The translations under genes and the position numbers were made by a program. Positions 9,401-15,889 of a stretch of DNA of 64,000 nucleotides are shown here, one piece after another (position 1 is the stretch's first letter; each line of letters opens with the position of its first letter). Source of the DNA: Thiohalocapsa sp. PB-PSB1 (GTDB lineage: Bacteria > Pseudomonadota > Gammaproteobacteria > Chromatiales > Chromatiaceae); the NCBI GenBank assembly GCA_016745215.1, contig CP050890.1, positions 1,798,001-1,862,000 on the forward strand, written 5' to 3'. The notes under the pieces were generated by a model. It saw nothing but the letters and a program-made list of their open reading frames with translations, ran no database searches and had not been told where the DNA came from.

Positions 9401-9992
9401 GCTGATGGCTGTGACGGGTCAGCCGAAGAACACGGCGGAGTACATCCAGGCCACCAGCCGCGTCGGCCGGCGGCATCCGGGGCTGGTCTGTACCGTCTAC
9501 AACTGGGCGCGCCCGCGGGACCTGTCCCACTACGAGCGCTTCGCGCACTACCACGCGACCTTCTACCAGCATGTGGAGGCGCTCTCGGTCACGCCGTTCG
9601 CGAGCGGCGCGCTGGAGCGCGGCCTGGCCGGCGTCGTCGTCGCGCTGATCCGGCTCCTGACCGACGAGTTCAACGCCAACCTGCGCGCGCAGGCCCTGGA
9701 CAAGAGCCGGCCCATCGTGCAGGAGGCCATCGATGCCATCGTGCGGCGGGTGGAGGAGATCGAGGGCAAGTCCCTCGCCAGCTCGGTGCGCAAGGAGATC
9801 GACGTCAAGCTGGACAAGTGGCTGCAGCAGGCGCAGGGGCAGGGGTATCAGCTCGGCTACCAGGCCAGCCGCGACGGCACGGCCAAGGCCCTGCTGCGCA
9901 ATCCCGGCGAGGGCAAGTGGCAGCCGTTCACCACCCTGCATTCGCTGCGGGACGTGGAGCCCAGCGTCGGGCTGATCCTGAAGGAGCGCTGA
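6480..9992 (+). CDS. drmA: DISARM DrmA-type superfamily 2 helicase
   Basis: A 1170-residue helicase-like protein. The Walker A region WFPTGGGKTEA is near residue 465. A cysteine pair CPWC near 593 with further cysteines about 25-35 residues on suggests a zinc knuckle. A DELH box lies near 728, and a helicase C-terminal domain near 960-1000 contains SMISVGVDVQRLG and QATSRVGRR. The architecture and the WARPRDLSHYE segment after motif VI match DrmA. In DISARM, DrmA acts with DrmB on incoming DNA; the methyltransferase protects host DNA. The start overlaps the DUF4276 stop and the end lies 2 nt before the DrmB start, indicating one operon. The strong GC bias creates a 1229-codon antisense frame that is not a gene. 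Confidence 0.92.
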   Translation: MKKPTPLQQLPSAPAKVLRDEFESLVITDLLGPAGGRVEEVDEPQITDRYLVGKLSPRDQEIPRDQDDELAVADEDSPEEGGTEPSTSGAASLYPSSLGLSFTLEPATKALTVCVEWGWYKREKSEEVLTDKGNPKTVWRRYPMEGAVEVEPREGALKPLVLNEEQPDVLLRGQMRRGTDRVWHVSLFLVNNQVAGQEGRKKGECWLFQPVLRVASTDGQAVFVRQTPAGRREHLSDARRTEAQAMDMLYRDLVEFAVGHGVAVNWRLPEGEKRCAVELFTEVIPAYEVAQVTGATADDNPDLANLVLDMKALAEMDPAALIANLERLPDAYRRWNDRERLRAAPGGDVSDHAEAARLALADCERACTRIGEGVALLKTDPQALEAFQFANRAMWQQRVHTLLAEATRRGQVPPSATRLTAIDQPSNRSWRLFQLAFILLNLPGCGDLSHPERDLDPSATADLLWFPTGGGKTEAYLGLTAFVLGLRRLQGVVAGRRGDVGVAVLMRYTLRLLTLQQFQRATALICACETIRREALARQDARWGVEPFRIGLWVGAKTTPNSTERANDAARQHRGQAKGAPSGMASPAQLTNCPWCGCEVDPGKHLKVETAQQGRGRTLLFCGDPLGQCAFSEAQAPGEGLPVVVVDQEIYHRPPALLIATVDKFAQLPWRGETQMLFGQVNRWCSRHGFLSPSIENHPGSHPARPGFAATKVTDHAPLRPPDLIIQDELHLISGPLGSLVGLYETAIDRLSAWEVNGRWVRPKVIASTATIRQAQDQVQRVFMRRVEVFPPHGLDLADNFFAIRRAPGPDTPGRRYLGICAPGERLKSTLIRTYIALLAAAQTLYEGRGCGAAADPWMTLVGYFNSLRELGGMRRLIDDDIRARLRNAHERGFSRRFLNPPFVEELTSRKQAGDIPRLLDRLEVAFDPAKEAARKARFKSGERRRPGKGFDKPLDLLLATSMISVGVDVQRLGLMAVTGQPKNTAEYIQATSRVGRRHPGLVCTVYNWARPRDLSHYERFAHYHATFYQHVEALSVTPFASGALERGLAGVVVALIRLLTDEFNANLRAQALDKSRPIVQEAIDAIVRRVEEIEGKSLASSVRKEIDVKLDKWLQQAQGQGYQLGYQASRDGTAKALLRNPGEGKWQPFTTLHSLRDVEPSVGLILKER

Positions 9993-9994
9993 AC

Positions 9995-11887
9995 ATGAGC
10001 GGATACGGTAACCATCGCGTCGGCGACCTGCGCCCGAGCCAAATCCTGTTCACCTTCGGCGTCGGCGCCAGCATCGACCTGCCGAACCTGGCGGTGATGG
10101 TGATGGGCGTTGACCAATGGCCGGCGGTGCACTGCCGCGAAATCAACGAGGCACGGTTGCTCGCCGCGGTGCAGGAGCAGCTCGGCGGGCAGGTGCGGCG
10201 GCTGCTGGAGCCGCCGCGGCCTGACAAGGAGCCGAAGTCGCCGTTGGACCCGGATGCCGGCATCGGCATGCCGGTGCGCATGTTCCCGCGTTGGCTGCGC
10301 TGCCCGCAGTGCCAGCTGATGGCGCCGCTCGAAAGCGGGCTGTTCGAGCTGAAGCCCAATCCCTACCGGCCGGATCAGACCCGCTGGGTCCACACGTCAT
10401 GTCCAAAGAACCCGGGCCGCAGCCGGCAGACGGCGGTGCCGGTTCGCTTCTTGGTGGCCTGTCGCAACGGCCACCTGGATGACTTTCCCTGGGTGGAGTT
10501 CGTGCATGGCGGACCGACCAGCTGCAGGTCCGTGCTGAGGATGATGCAGTTCGGCGTATCCGACTCCGTGGCCGACGTGGTCATCAAGTGCGAGACCTGC
10601 GACCAGTCGCGACGCATGATCGATGCCTTCGACCCGCAGCGGGACAATCCGCTGATGCCGTTGTGCGATTGCTATCACCCGCATCTGGAGAACACGCGCA
10701 GCACCGGTAGCTGCGTCGATCAGGACAACCAGCCGCTGCGCATGGAGGCGATCCTGCTCGGCGCGTCCAATAGCTGGTTCCCGATCAACCTCTCCGCGCT
10801 GGCGGTGCCGGTAACCGGCGTCAGCCAGCTCGCGCAATTGGTGGAGGACCATTGGTTGCTGTTCGAGCAGGTGACGAGCCCGACGATCCTCGCCGCCTTC
10901 CGCGGCACGCCGGCCCTCCAGGCGGTACTCCAGCCCTTCGAGGACTTCGACGACGCCGCCATCTGGCAGCAGGTGCAGGCGAAGCGCGACGCGCAGCCCG
11001 CAGACGATGACGACCACGAGGACCTGAAGACGCCGGAGTGGCGCGCCTTCGTTGCTGCCGATCCGAAGCAAAACACCGATGACTTTCGGCTCCAACAGAT
11101 CCAGGTGCCGCAGGGCTACGATCCGTACTTCGAGCAGGTGGTACTGCTGCACCGGCTGCGCGAGGCCCGCGCGCTGGTGGGCTTCACCCGCATCCAGGCG
11201 GCCGGCGAATTCGGCGAGGAATGGCGCGTGCCGGCGGAGCGGCGGGCACCGCTCGGCAACGGCACGCTGACCTGGGTGCCGGCGGCGGAGGTCCGCGGCG
11301 AAGGTGTCTTCATCCGCTTCCGCGAGGACGCGCTGGCGACCTGGCTGGCTCGACCGGATGTGCGCGCGCTGGAGCAGACCTTCCTAGAGGCGCACCGGCG
11401 CTGGCGCGCCGCCCGCAACATCGCGCCGCCCAGTGACGCCTTTCCGGGCATGCGCTTCGTACTGTTGCACAGCTTCGCGCATGTGCTGATGCGCCAGCTG
11501 GCCCTGGAATGCGGCTACACTTCGGCGAGCGTGCGCGAGCGCATCTATGCCGCCGATGCCCAGGATGACGCTGGCCCGATGGCCGGTGTGCTGATCTACA
11601 CGGCGGCCAGCGACAGCGAGGGCACCCTGGGTGGCCTGGTGGCCCAGGGCGAGCCGCAGATCCTCGCCTACCACCTGGACCAGGCGCTGAAGCAGGCCGA
11701 ACTCTGCACCTCCGACCCGCTGTGCGCCGACCACCATCCCTTCGAGCACGGCACGACGCTGCACGGCGCCGCCTGCCATGCCTGCACCTTTTCCCCGGAG
11801 ACCTCCTGCGAGCGTGGCAACAAGTACCTGGACCGGCGCGTGCTGGTGCAGACCCTGAACACCGGCGTGACGCCGTTCTTCGGCTAG
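9995..11887 (+). CDS. drmB: DISARM DrmB-type protein with DUF1998 domain
   Basis: A 630-residue protein with a C-terminal DUF1998 domain: LIYTAASDSEGTLGG near residue 530, then a cysteine cluster (CTSDPLC, CHACTF, SCERGNKYLD) likely to bind zinc. The N-terminal half has two CxxC-like pairs of its own. ATG 9995 is preceded by AAGGAG at 9981-9986, 8 nt away, inside the end of drmA. A longer frame beginning at 9818 is discarded because its first 59 codons overlap drmA. DrmB is a core DISARM component that partners DrmA. No phospholipase-D-like drmC gene follows, as would be usual. Confidence 0.92.
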   Translation: MSGYGNHRVGDLRPSQILFTFGVGASIDLPNLAVMVMGVDQWPAVHCREINEARLLAAVQEQLGGQVRRLLEPPRPDKEPKSPLDPDAGIGMPVRMFPRWLRCPQCQLMAPLESGLFELKPNPYRPDQTRWVHTSCPKNPGRSRQTAVPVRFLVACRNGHLDDFPWVEFVHGGPTSCRSVLRMMQFGVSDSVADVVIKCETCDQSRRMIDAFDPQRDNPLMPLCDCYHPHLENTRSTGSCVDQDNQPLRMEAILLGASNSWFPINLSALAVPVTGVSQLAQLVEDHWLLFEQVTSPTILAAFRGTPALQAVLQPFEDFDDAAIWQQVQAKRDAQPADDDDHEDLKTPEWRAFVAADPKQNTDDFRLQQIQVPQGYDPYFEQVVLLHRLREARALVGFTRIQAAGEFGEEWRVPAERRAPLGNGTLTWVPAAEVRGEGVFIRFREDALATWLARPDVRALEQTFLEAHRRWRAARNIAPPSDAFPGMRFVLLHSFAHVLMRQLALECGYTSASVRERIYAADAQDDAGPMAGVLIYTAASDSEGTLGGLVAQGEPQILAYHLDQALKQAELCTSDPLCADHHPFEHGTTLHGAACHACTFSPETSCERGNKYLDRRVLVQTLNTGVTPFFG

Positions 11888-11892
11888 CCAGA

Positions 11893-12098
11893 CATCGGCG
11901 GAGTGCAATCGGGGTCGGGGTCGCTATCGGAATCGGAATCGAGAGAGAAAACGCCCTATGCCATGCGGTCATGAGCAGCGCGACGTCTAGCGTGCGGCCA
12001 TCGAGTCTGTTGGCTGGGCCTAGCGCTAATGCGAGCATGTGAAAGGACAGCGTAACGCGAAGGATCAACGCCTGTGCGCATCGTAGGCGCGCATCCTG
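11893..12098 (+). pseudogene. decayed four-helix-bundle (S23-type) gene, 5' part
   Basis: This segment is about 90% identical to 59956-60161, where the same sequence leads into a recognisable S23 four-helix-bundle gene. An ATG at 11958 opens with PCGHEQ. The reading frame is broken by TAG at codon 11 and several more stops, and the conserved IAEGN core is missing. Upstream sits a GGAATC-type hexamer tract (about 11910-11942) of the kind seen next to the other repeats here. It marks the right border of the defence island. Confidence 0.65.
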
Positions 12099-12160
12099 AA
12101 TAAGGCCGGGAACGATGACCGGCTCGGATGCTGCTGGACGCGCAGATGCCGTTAGAATTC

Positions 12161-13066
12161 CTATGCGTCGTTTTCGCCGTCCATCCTGGTCAGCCGCATC
12201 TCCGCCTCGGCATACTTGGCCGCGGTCTTCTCGATGATGTCCCGCGGCAGTTCCGGTCCAGGTGCGGTTTTGTTCCAATCCAGGCTTTCCAGGTAATCGC
12301 GCACGAACTGTTTGTCGAAGCTGGGCGGGTTGCTGCCTGCCCGATACTGGTCCACCGGCCAGAAGCGTGATGAGTCCGGGGTCAGCACCTCGTCGATCAG
12401 ATGCAATGTACCGGCCTCGTCGAGGCCGAATTCGAACTTGGTGTCGGCAATGATGATGCCGCGGCTCAGCGCGTAGGCCGCTGCCTCCAGATAGATTTGA
12501 ATGCTGATTTCGCGGATGTGGCTGGCCAGTTCGGCGCCGATCTGGTTTGCAATCTGCGCCTGGCTGACATTTTCGTCATGATCGCCAATCGCGGCTTTGG
12601 TGGATGGGGTGTAGATGACCTCGGGCAGTCGTTGCGCAAGGCGCAGACCGGCCGGCAGCGCGATACCCGAGATCGACCCATGGCGTCGATAATCCGTCCA
12701 GCCGGAACCGATCAAGTAACCGCGTACGATCGCCTCCACCGGCAACGGCTGGAGCCGGCGCACCACGATGGCGCGTTCGCCGAGTTGGCGGCGTTGTTCG
12801 GGATCGGGCACTACATCGGCGATATCGATCCCGCTGAGGTGATTTGGGATCAAGGTTGCGGTGCGGGCGAACCAAAAATTCGACACCCTGGTCAGCACCT
12901 CGCCTTTGCCTGGTATGGGCTGTGGCAGCACTACGTCGAAAGCCGACAGCCGGTCGCTGGTCACAATCAGCATGTGGCTATCGTCGATGGTGTAGAGATC
13001 GCGTACCTTGCCCCGTTGGAGCAAGCGCAAGCCTGCGAGCTCGGTCTGATACAGTGCTGCTGACAT
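12161..13066 (-). CDS. purC: phosphoribosylaminoimidazole-succinocarboxamide synthase
   Basis: SAICAR synthase joins aspartate to CAIR in de novo purine synthesis, in the cytoplasm. The 301-residue protein has the usual N-terminal RGKVRDLY phosphate-binding segment, then TSDRLSAFDV and, in the middle, the substrate motif RGYLIGSGW. ATG 13066 is preferred because GGAG lies 9 nt upstream. The alternative ATG 13075 has the same GGAG immediately adjacent, which is too close. The length fits the longer proteobacterial and yeast-type form. The gene stands alone, convergent with the defence operon. Confidence 0.97.
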   Translation of the reverse strand: MSAALYQTELAGLRLLQRGKVRDLYTIDDSHMLIVTSDRLSAFDVVLPQPIPGKGEVLTRVSNFWFARTATLIPNHLSGIDIADVVPDPEQRRQLGERAIVVRRLQPLPVEAIVRGYLIGSGWTDYRRHGSISGIALPAGLRLAQRLPEVIYTPSTKAAIGDHDENVSQAQIANQIGAELASHIREISIQIYLEAAAYALSRGIIIADTKFEFGLDEAGTLHLIDEVLTPDSSRFWPVDQYRAGSNPPSFDKQFVRDYLESLDWNKTAPGPELPRDIIEKTAAKYAEAEMRLTRMDGENDA

Positions 13067-13164
13067 GAAATGCATCTCCGGTTAAGCTGGCGCGACGATC
13101 TACCCGGACGGCTTCGTAGCGAGTGTCATTCTTGCCAACCTTTAGCTGAATCTTTAAGTGTACG

Positions 13165-13611
13165 ATGAATCAGTCTTGCGACCCACCCGATCCTTTCCTC
13201 CGCGCCTTTCGCGGTAGCTTCACAGCAGCACTGCGCTGGCATCAGCTCGACGCGCTCTGGATTCGCGTACGCGCACGAGCGGCAGAGGGCTGGTATCTGT
13301 ATGCGCTCGGTGAGGCGCCGCCGCGGGAGGTCTCGGCTGCGGCGCAGGTTCTGCACTTCATCGACGAGATCGATCGGCTGTTGCGTTCCGAGCATCAGGA
13401 AGATTATTGCGGTATCGTGTATGCCGATGACCTCGATTCGCCAGCGCTGATCAAAATCTACGATCCAAATAACCTTGGCGTTGTCTGCGGCAGCAGCGAC
13501 AATCCGCCTCTGCCGGGCTGGACCATCAGCAAGCTTGCGCCGGTGGATATAGCGGCAACACAGCTTGTCATGAAAGGGCGCCAACGCTGGTGGCGGCGGT
13601 TATTCGGTTAA
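13165..13611 (+). CDS. conserved hypothetical protein
   Basis: A 148-residue protein rich in tryptophan near both ends, including a terminal RWWRRLFG. I see no signal peptide, membrane segment or catalytic motif that I recognise. A central acidic stretch (EIDRLLRSEHQEDYCG) is followed by IYADDLDSPALIKIYDP. It is divergent from purC and precedes ridA by 124 bp. The compact, stop-free frame with ordinary codon use supports a real gene; the function is unknown. Confidence 0.7.
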   Translation: MNQSCDPPDPFLRAFRGSFTAALRWHQLDALWIRVRARAAEGWYLYALGEAPPREVSAAAQVLHFIDEIDRLLRSEHQEDYCGIVYADDLDSPALIKIYDPNNLGVVCGSSDNPPLPGWTISKLAPVDIAATQLVMKGRQRWWRRLFG

Positions 13612-13735
13612 CCTGTCGTGCTGACTTGACTTGCCCTAAGATGCTGAATGGTCCAACAATCCGCGTTGCTGCAAGCTCGCTTTCGTCGATGCCAATCGGA
13701 GTCATCCCCCCAATCGGAGAAACCTGGAGAACTTT

Positions 13736-14122
13736 ATGGCCAAACAGATCATCCATACCGACCAGGCGCCCCAGGCCATCGGTACTTACTCACAGGCGGT
13801 TCGCGTCGGCGACACGGTTTATTTGTCCGGTCAAATACCGCTGGTGCCGCAGTCGATGGAATTGATCGATGGCGATATGGAGGCGCAAATTCGGCTTGTG
13901 TTCGACAATCTGCAGGCGGTAGCCCGGGCCGCCGGGGGCGATCTGGCGGATGTGGTCAAGCTGACTATCTTTTTGACCGATCTGACGCATTTCCCGCTGG
14001 TGAATCAAGTCATGGGCGACTATTTCAGCCAGCCCTACCCGGCACGGGCCGCGGTTGGTGTGGCGTCCTTGCCGAAGGGCGTGCCGGTGGAGATGGATGC
14101 CGTGATGGTGCTCAGCGCCTAA
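13736..14122 (+). CDS. ridA: RidA family 2-iminobutanoate/2-iminopropanoate deaminase
   Basis: RidA hydrolyses reactive enamine/imine intermediates released by PLP enzymes such as threonine dehydratase. The 128-residue protein carries the family signature GTYSQAV, LSGQIPL and, near the C-terminus, PARAAVGVASLP, whose arginine binds the substrate carboxylate, ending with VEMDAV. GGAGA lies about 8 nt before ATG 13736. In many gammaproteobacteria ridA lies between spoT and recG. Here mltB and yjbQ separate it from recG and no spoT is visible. Confidence 0.96.
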   Translation: MAKQIIHTDQAPQAIGTYSQAVRVGDTVYLSGQIPLVPQSMELIDGDMEAQIRLVFDNLQAVARAAGGDLADVVKLTIFLTDLTHFPLVNQVMGDYFSQPYPARAAVGVASLPKGVPVEMDAVMVLSA

Positions 14123-14163
14123 TTGAATTCAATTGAACCTGCTTGATCTTCAGGAAGAGCGTT

Positions 14164-15411
14164 ATGCGTCTGCTTGTGTTGATGACTTTACTGATGTTGC
14201 TGCTGGGGTTGAGCGGTTGCGGGTCTCGGCCTGCCAAAGATGCCGCCACATCCAGCTCCGGGGCGAAACCGCAACTCGTGCGCGACGACCTAAGCCGCTC
14301 TCTGCAACAGCGAGCGGATAGCAACAGCGCGTTTGCCCAGCTTGATGCCTACGCTGACGATCGCGGAGTCGGGACTTGGCGCAGAGCGTCCGGCGGCTCG
14401 GTCGTCAGTTCTTCCGGCGGTCCTCGACTGGTTTCCGGCGATTATGCCGGTCGCGCCGATGTCGAGCGCTTTATCGATCGGATGCAGCGGCAGGGCTTCC
14501 AGCGCGGCGAGCTGGTGAGTGTATTCTCCCGGGTGCAGCGAGACCCCTGGATAGTGAAGTACATGAACCGACAATGGAAGCCCGCCTCCGGTCCCACCGG
14601 TGCCTGGACCCGATACCGCTCCAAGCACATCACTAGCAACATGCTGGCCAAGGGCGACGCCTTCTGGAATCGGCATGCGGCGACATTGGATAAGGCCGCA
14701 CGGCAGTATGGCGTGCCGCCCGAGTACATCGTTGCCATCATCGGCATCGAGACCAAATGGGGAGGCTATATGGGCAAGCATCGCATCGTAGATGCCCTGT
14801 CTACCCTTGCATTCGATTATCCACGTCGTGCCGACTACTTCTCCGATGAACTGGAGCAATTCCTGATTATGTCACGAGACCAGGGCGTCGACCCATTCCA
14901 ACCGGTTGGCTCCTTCGCCGGCGCCATGGGGCTCGGACAGTTCATGCCGTCCAGTTACCAAAAGTATGCGGTGGACTTCGACGGCAATGGCAATCGCAAC
15001 CTGTGGGATGCGCAGGACGCCATCGGCAGTGTCGCCAATTACTTCAACAAACATGGCTGGAAGAACGGTCAGCAGGTGACTGCTCGCGCCGCTGGTGGCG
15101 GCGGGCTGCCTCGCTCCATGGAGACTGGTTTTAAGACCAGCTATGCCGTCGCTGATCTGGAGTCGCGCGGATTACGCCCGGCGCTCTCTCTGCCACCGGA
15201 TCAGCGCGTCAGCCTGTTGCGGCTGGATGCTGCCGGCGGCTATGAGTACTGGTTGGGTTTTACTAACTTTTATGTCATCACGCGCTACAACCGCAGCACC
15301 TATTATGCGATGACGGTACACCAACTGGCGCAGGCACTGCGCGCACGTCGGGGCGTCAGGCCGGCTGCGCGTGTGACCCAATATGCCGTTGCCGCCGAGC
15401 CCGCCGGCTGA
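14164..15411 (+). CDS. mltB: lytic murein transglycosylase B
   Basis: A lipoprotein lytic transglycosylase that cleaves peptidoglycan glycan strands to 1,6-anhydromuramoyl products at the outer membrane. A short hydrophobic signal ends in the lipobox LSGC. The catalytic glutamate is E196 in IIGIETKWGG, and GAMGLGQFMPSSY further on is typical of the SLT/MltB family. The C-terminal YEYWLGFTNFYVITRYN segment is also characteristic. ATG 14164 has AGGAAGAG just upstream; the alternative TTG 14143 is less likely. The region before the catalytic domain (residues 25-110) is variable and serine/arginine rich. Confidence 0.95.
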   Translation: MRLLVLMTLLMLLLGLSGCGSRPAKDAATSSSGAKPQLVRDDLSRSLQQRADSNSAFAQLDAYADDRGVGTWRRASGGSVVSSSGGPRLVSGDYAGRADVERFIDRMQRQGFQRGELVSVFSRVQRDPWIVKYMNRQWKPASGPTGAWTRYRSKHITSNMLAKGDAFWNRHAATLDKAARQYGVPPEYIVAIIGIETKWGGYMGKHRIVDALSTLAFDYPRRADYFSDELEQFLIMSRDQGVDPFQPVGSFAGAMGLGQFMPSSYQKYAVDFDGNGNRNLWDAQDAIGSVANYFNKHGWKNGQQVTARAAGGGGLPRSMETGFKTSYAVADLESRGLRPALSLPPDQRVSLLRLDAAGGYEYWLGFTNFYVITRYNRSTYYAMTVHQLAQALRARRGVRPAARVTQYAVAAEPAG

Positions 15412-15430
15412 ACTCGCCTGGCGCCTGTGC

Positions 15431-15850
15431 TCAGGGCTCTCCTTGGACGGTGGCAGTGATGCGGCGACGATGGGCATGCGTTCGGTGCTCGTAGAGATAG
15501 ATTCCCTGCCAGGTGCCCAGAGCGCAGCGCCCATCGGTGACCGGAATGGTCAGGTCCATGTTGGTCAGGATGGCGCGAATGTGCGCCGGCATGTCGTCCG
15601 GCCCTTCGTCGTCGTGTTGGAACAGCCGATCGCCGTCTACCACCAGGCGCGCCATGAAGGATTCCAGGTCGCCGCGTACCGTTGGATCGGCATTTTCGCA
15701 CAGAATCAGCGATGCGCTGGTGTGATGCACGAACAGATGGCACAGCCCGCTGCGGATTGCGCTGCCGCGCACCGCTTCGGCGACTTGCGATGTGATGTCG
15801 TAGGTACCGCGCCCGCGCGTGGCGACCTCGAAAGCATAGTGTCTGGTCAT
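15431..15850 (-). CDS. yjbQ: YjbQ/UPF0047 family protein
   Basis: A 139-residue single-domain protein with the UPF0047 pattern: LFVHHTSASL near residue 40, ENADPTVRGDLE, a conserved DDMPAHI segment, and a C-terminal GTWQGIYLYEHR. The histidines and acidic residues form a metal or phosphate site. Members can show weak thiamine-phosphate synthase activity, but the physiological role is unsettled. AGGA lies 10 nt upstream of ATG 15850. It is convergent with mltB and divergent from recG. Confidence 0.95.
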   Translation of the reverse strand: MTRHYAFEVATRGRGTYDITSQVAEAVRGSAIRSGLCHLFVHHTSASLILCENADPTVRGDLESFMARLVVDGDRLFQHDDEGPDDMPAHIRAILTNMDLTIPVTDGRCALGTWQGIYLYEHRTHAHRRRITATVQGEP

Positions 15851-15889
15851 TTTTCAGTTCCTGCTGTTGTTTGAGAGAGCGCCCGGCTC

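Noticed and set aside
6252..9941. A 1229-codon open frame on the minus strand across drmA
   Set aside because: Composition is Arg/His/Gln/Leu-rich without domains, and it is the mirror of GC-biased codon use in drmA, which has clear helicase motifs.
9818..9994. An upstream extension of drmB by 59 codons
   Set aside because: It overlaps the conserved end of drmA; AAGGAG before ATG 9995 gives the natural start.
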